Part shown: in pieces, positions 63,971-64,000 of the stretch
How positions within the stretch are numbered: the first letter of the stretch is position 1
Layout of the letters: each line of letters starts with the position of its first letter
Origin: Seleniivibrio woodruffii
GTDB lineage: Bacteria; Chrysiogenota; Deferribacteres; Deferribacterales; Geovibrionaceae
DNA: 64,000 nucleotides
NCBI RefSeq assembly: GCF_029267515.1
Contig: NZ_JAJUIS010000002.1
Span: 216,454 to 280,453 of the forward strand
Direction of reading: 5' to 3'
Made by a program: the position numbers and the translations under genes
The notes under the pieces: generated by a model
Told to the model about the DNA's origin: nothing
What the model saw: only the letters and a program-made list of their open reading frames with translations
Database searches by the model: none

Positions 63971-64000
63971 ATGCGCGAACGTGAGTTTACCCCCGAAGAA
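63971..64000 (+). CDS. Putative transposase orfA start, cut by window edge
   Basis: Only ten codons are visible, MREREFTPEE, preceded by GGAGAGAG at about 5 nt. Charged starts with FTPEE or similar are common in IS3-type OrfA proteins, but ten residues do not identify the protein. Confidence 0.4.
   Translation, partial: MREREFTPEE

Larger units (their letters stand above)
63879..64000 (+). mobile_element. Left end of a putative IS3-like insertion sequence, cut by window edge
   Basis: The segment opens with TGTATCCTTAAATTTGGACA, a TGT...TTGGACA end of the kind seen in IS3-family inverted repeats. It has a terminator (63907-63940) and then an ATG open frame at 63971. The right end is outside the window, so family and completeness are uncertain. 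Confidence 0.5.

Noticed and set aside
1..64000. tRNA, rRNA or other structured RNA genes
   Set aside because: All intergenic gaps are short and none shows a cloverleaf or rRNA-like sequence by eye; a covariance search was not possible.

Overview
The window is a gene-dense bacterial chromosome segment (roughly mid-40s % G+C by eye) from a diderm, LPS-making, anaerobic or microaerophilic bacterium. Evidence for this lifestyle and envelope: lptA/B/C, kdsB/C/D, a TolC-type outer-membrane protein, indolepyruvate:ferredoxin oxidoreductase, hydroxylamine reductase (Hcp), flavodoxin, a hydrogenase-type cytochrome b and a TAXI-type TRAP receptor. The mix of Firmicute-like modules (HprK, CdaA-YbbR-GlmM) with LPS genes, sigma-54 and a mannose-family PTS placed next to rpoN suggests Deferribacterota (Denitrovibrio/Geovibrio/Seleniivibrio-like) or a deltaproteobacterial-type lineage. 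This assignment is inference from gene content only.

Layout. (1) 1-7972, minus strand: the translation/RNA operon rimP-nusA-ylxR-infB-(gap)-rbfA-truB-rpsO-pnp. infB carries a large Arg/Pro/Gln repeat expansion in its N-terminal part. (2) 8100-13262, minus: an operon of a LOG-family protein, a PHP hydrolase, a membrane-anchored protein of unknown function, iorA, iorB and a second PHP hydrolase. It diverges from a plus-strand marR gene, and a palindrome overlaps the LOG promoter. marR is followed by an orphan tolC. (3) 15440-52878, minus: 44 consecutive co-directional genes, mostly overlapping or spaced by a few bases, with a single gap above about 20 bp (66 bp between ptsI and pgsA). In transcription order these are dinG, pgi, tilS, hpt, ftsH, folP, the c-di-AMP module cdaA-ybbR-glmM, pdxJ, acpS, kdsB, pyrG, kdsD, kdsC, lptC, lptA, lptB, rpoN, hpf, ptsN, hprK, rapZ, a mannose-family PTS (IIA, IIB, IIC, IID), HPr and EI. 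After the gap follow pgsA, a DUF362 ferredoxin-like protein, plsY, ribD-ribE-ribBA-ribH, nusB, two small unknowns, tldD, a YhaM-like nuclease, DUF502, aroE and pilT. (4) 52892-63848, mixed strands: an HtrA-like lipoprotein protease, hcp behind a likely HcpR/FNR-type site, a beta-helix lipoprotein, a flavodoxin behind a strong Fur-box match, a small unknown, TAXI receptor, malic enzyme, a Cys-rich small protein, an EAL-HDOD protein, a YfbR-like HD nucleotidase and a hydrogenase-type cytochrome b. (5) 63879-64000: the apparent left end of an insertion sequence that seems to have split the cytochrome gene's terminator.

How it fits together: the large array joins envelope precursor synthesis (glmM, kds, lpt, plsY, pgsA), nucleotide and cofactor supply (pyrG, folP, pdxJ, rib), and two signalling modules (c-di-AMP, and a PTS with its HPr kinase and RapZ) that could tie carbon and nitrogen state to cell-wall precursor flux. 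The 52-64 kb part looks like an anaerobic redox and nitrosative/iron-stress neighbourhood. No tRNA, rRNA, CRISPR array or recognisable riboswitch was seen, and no gene-free stretch exceeds 300 bp. The longest gaps, 2258-2523, 13263-13439 and 15259-15439, hold the promoters, palindromes and repeats listed below.
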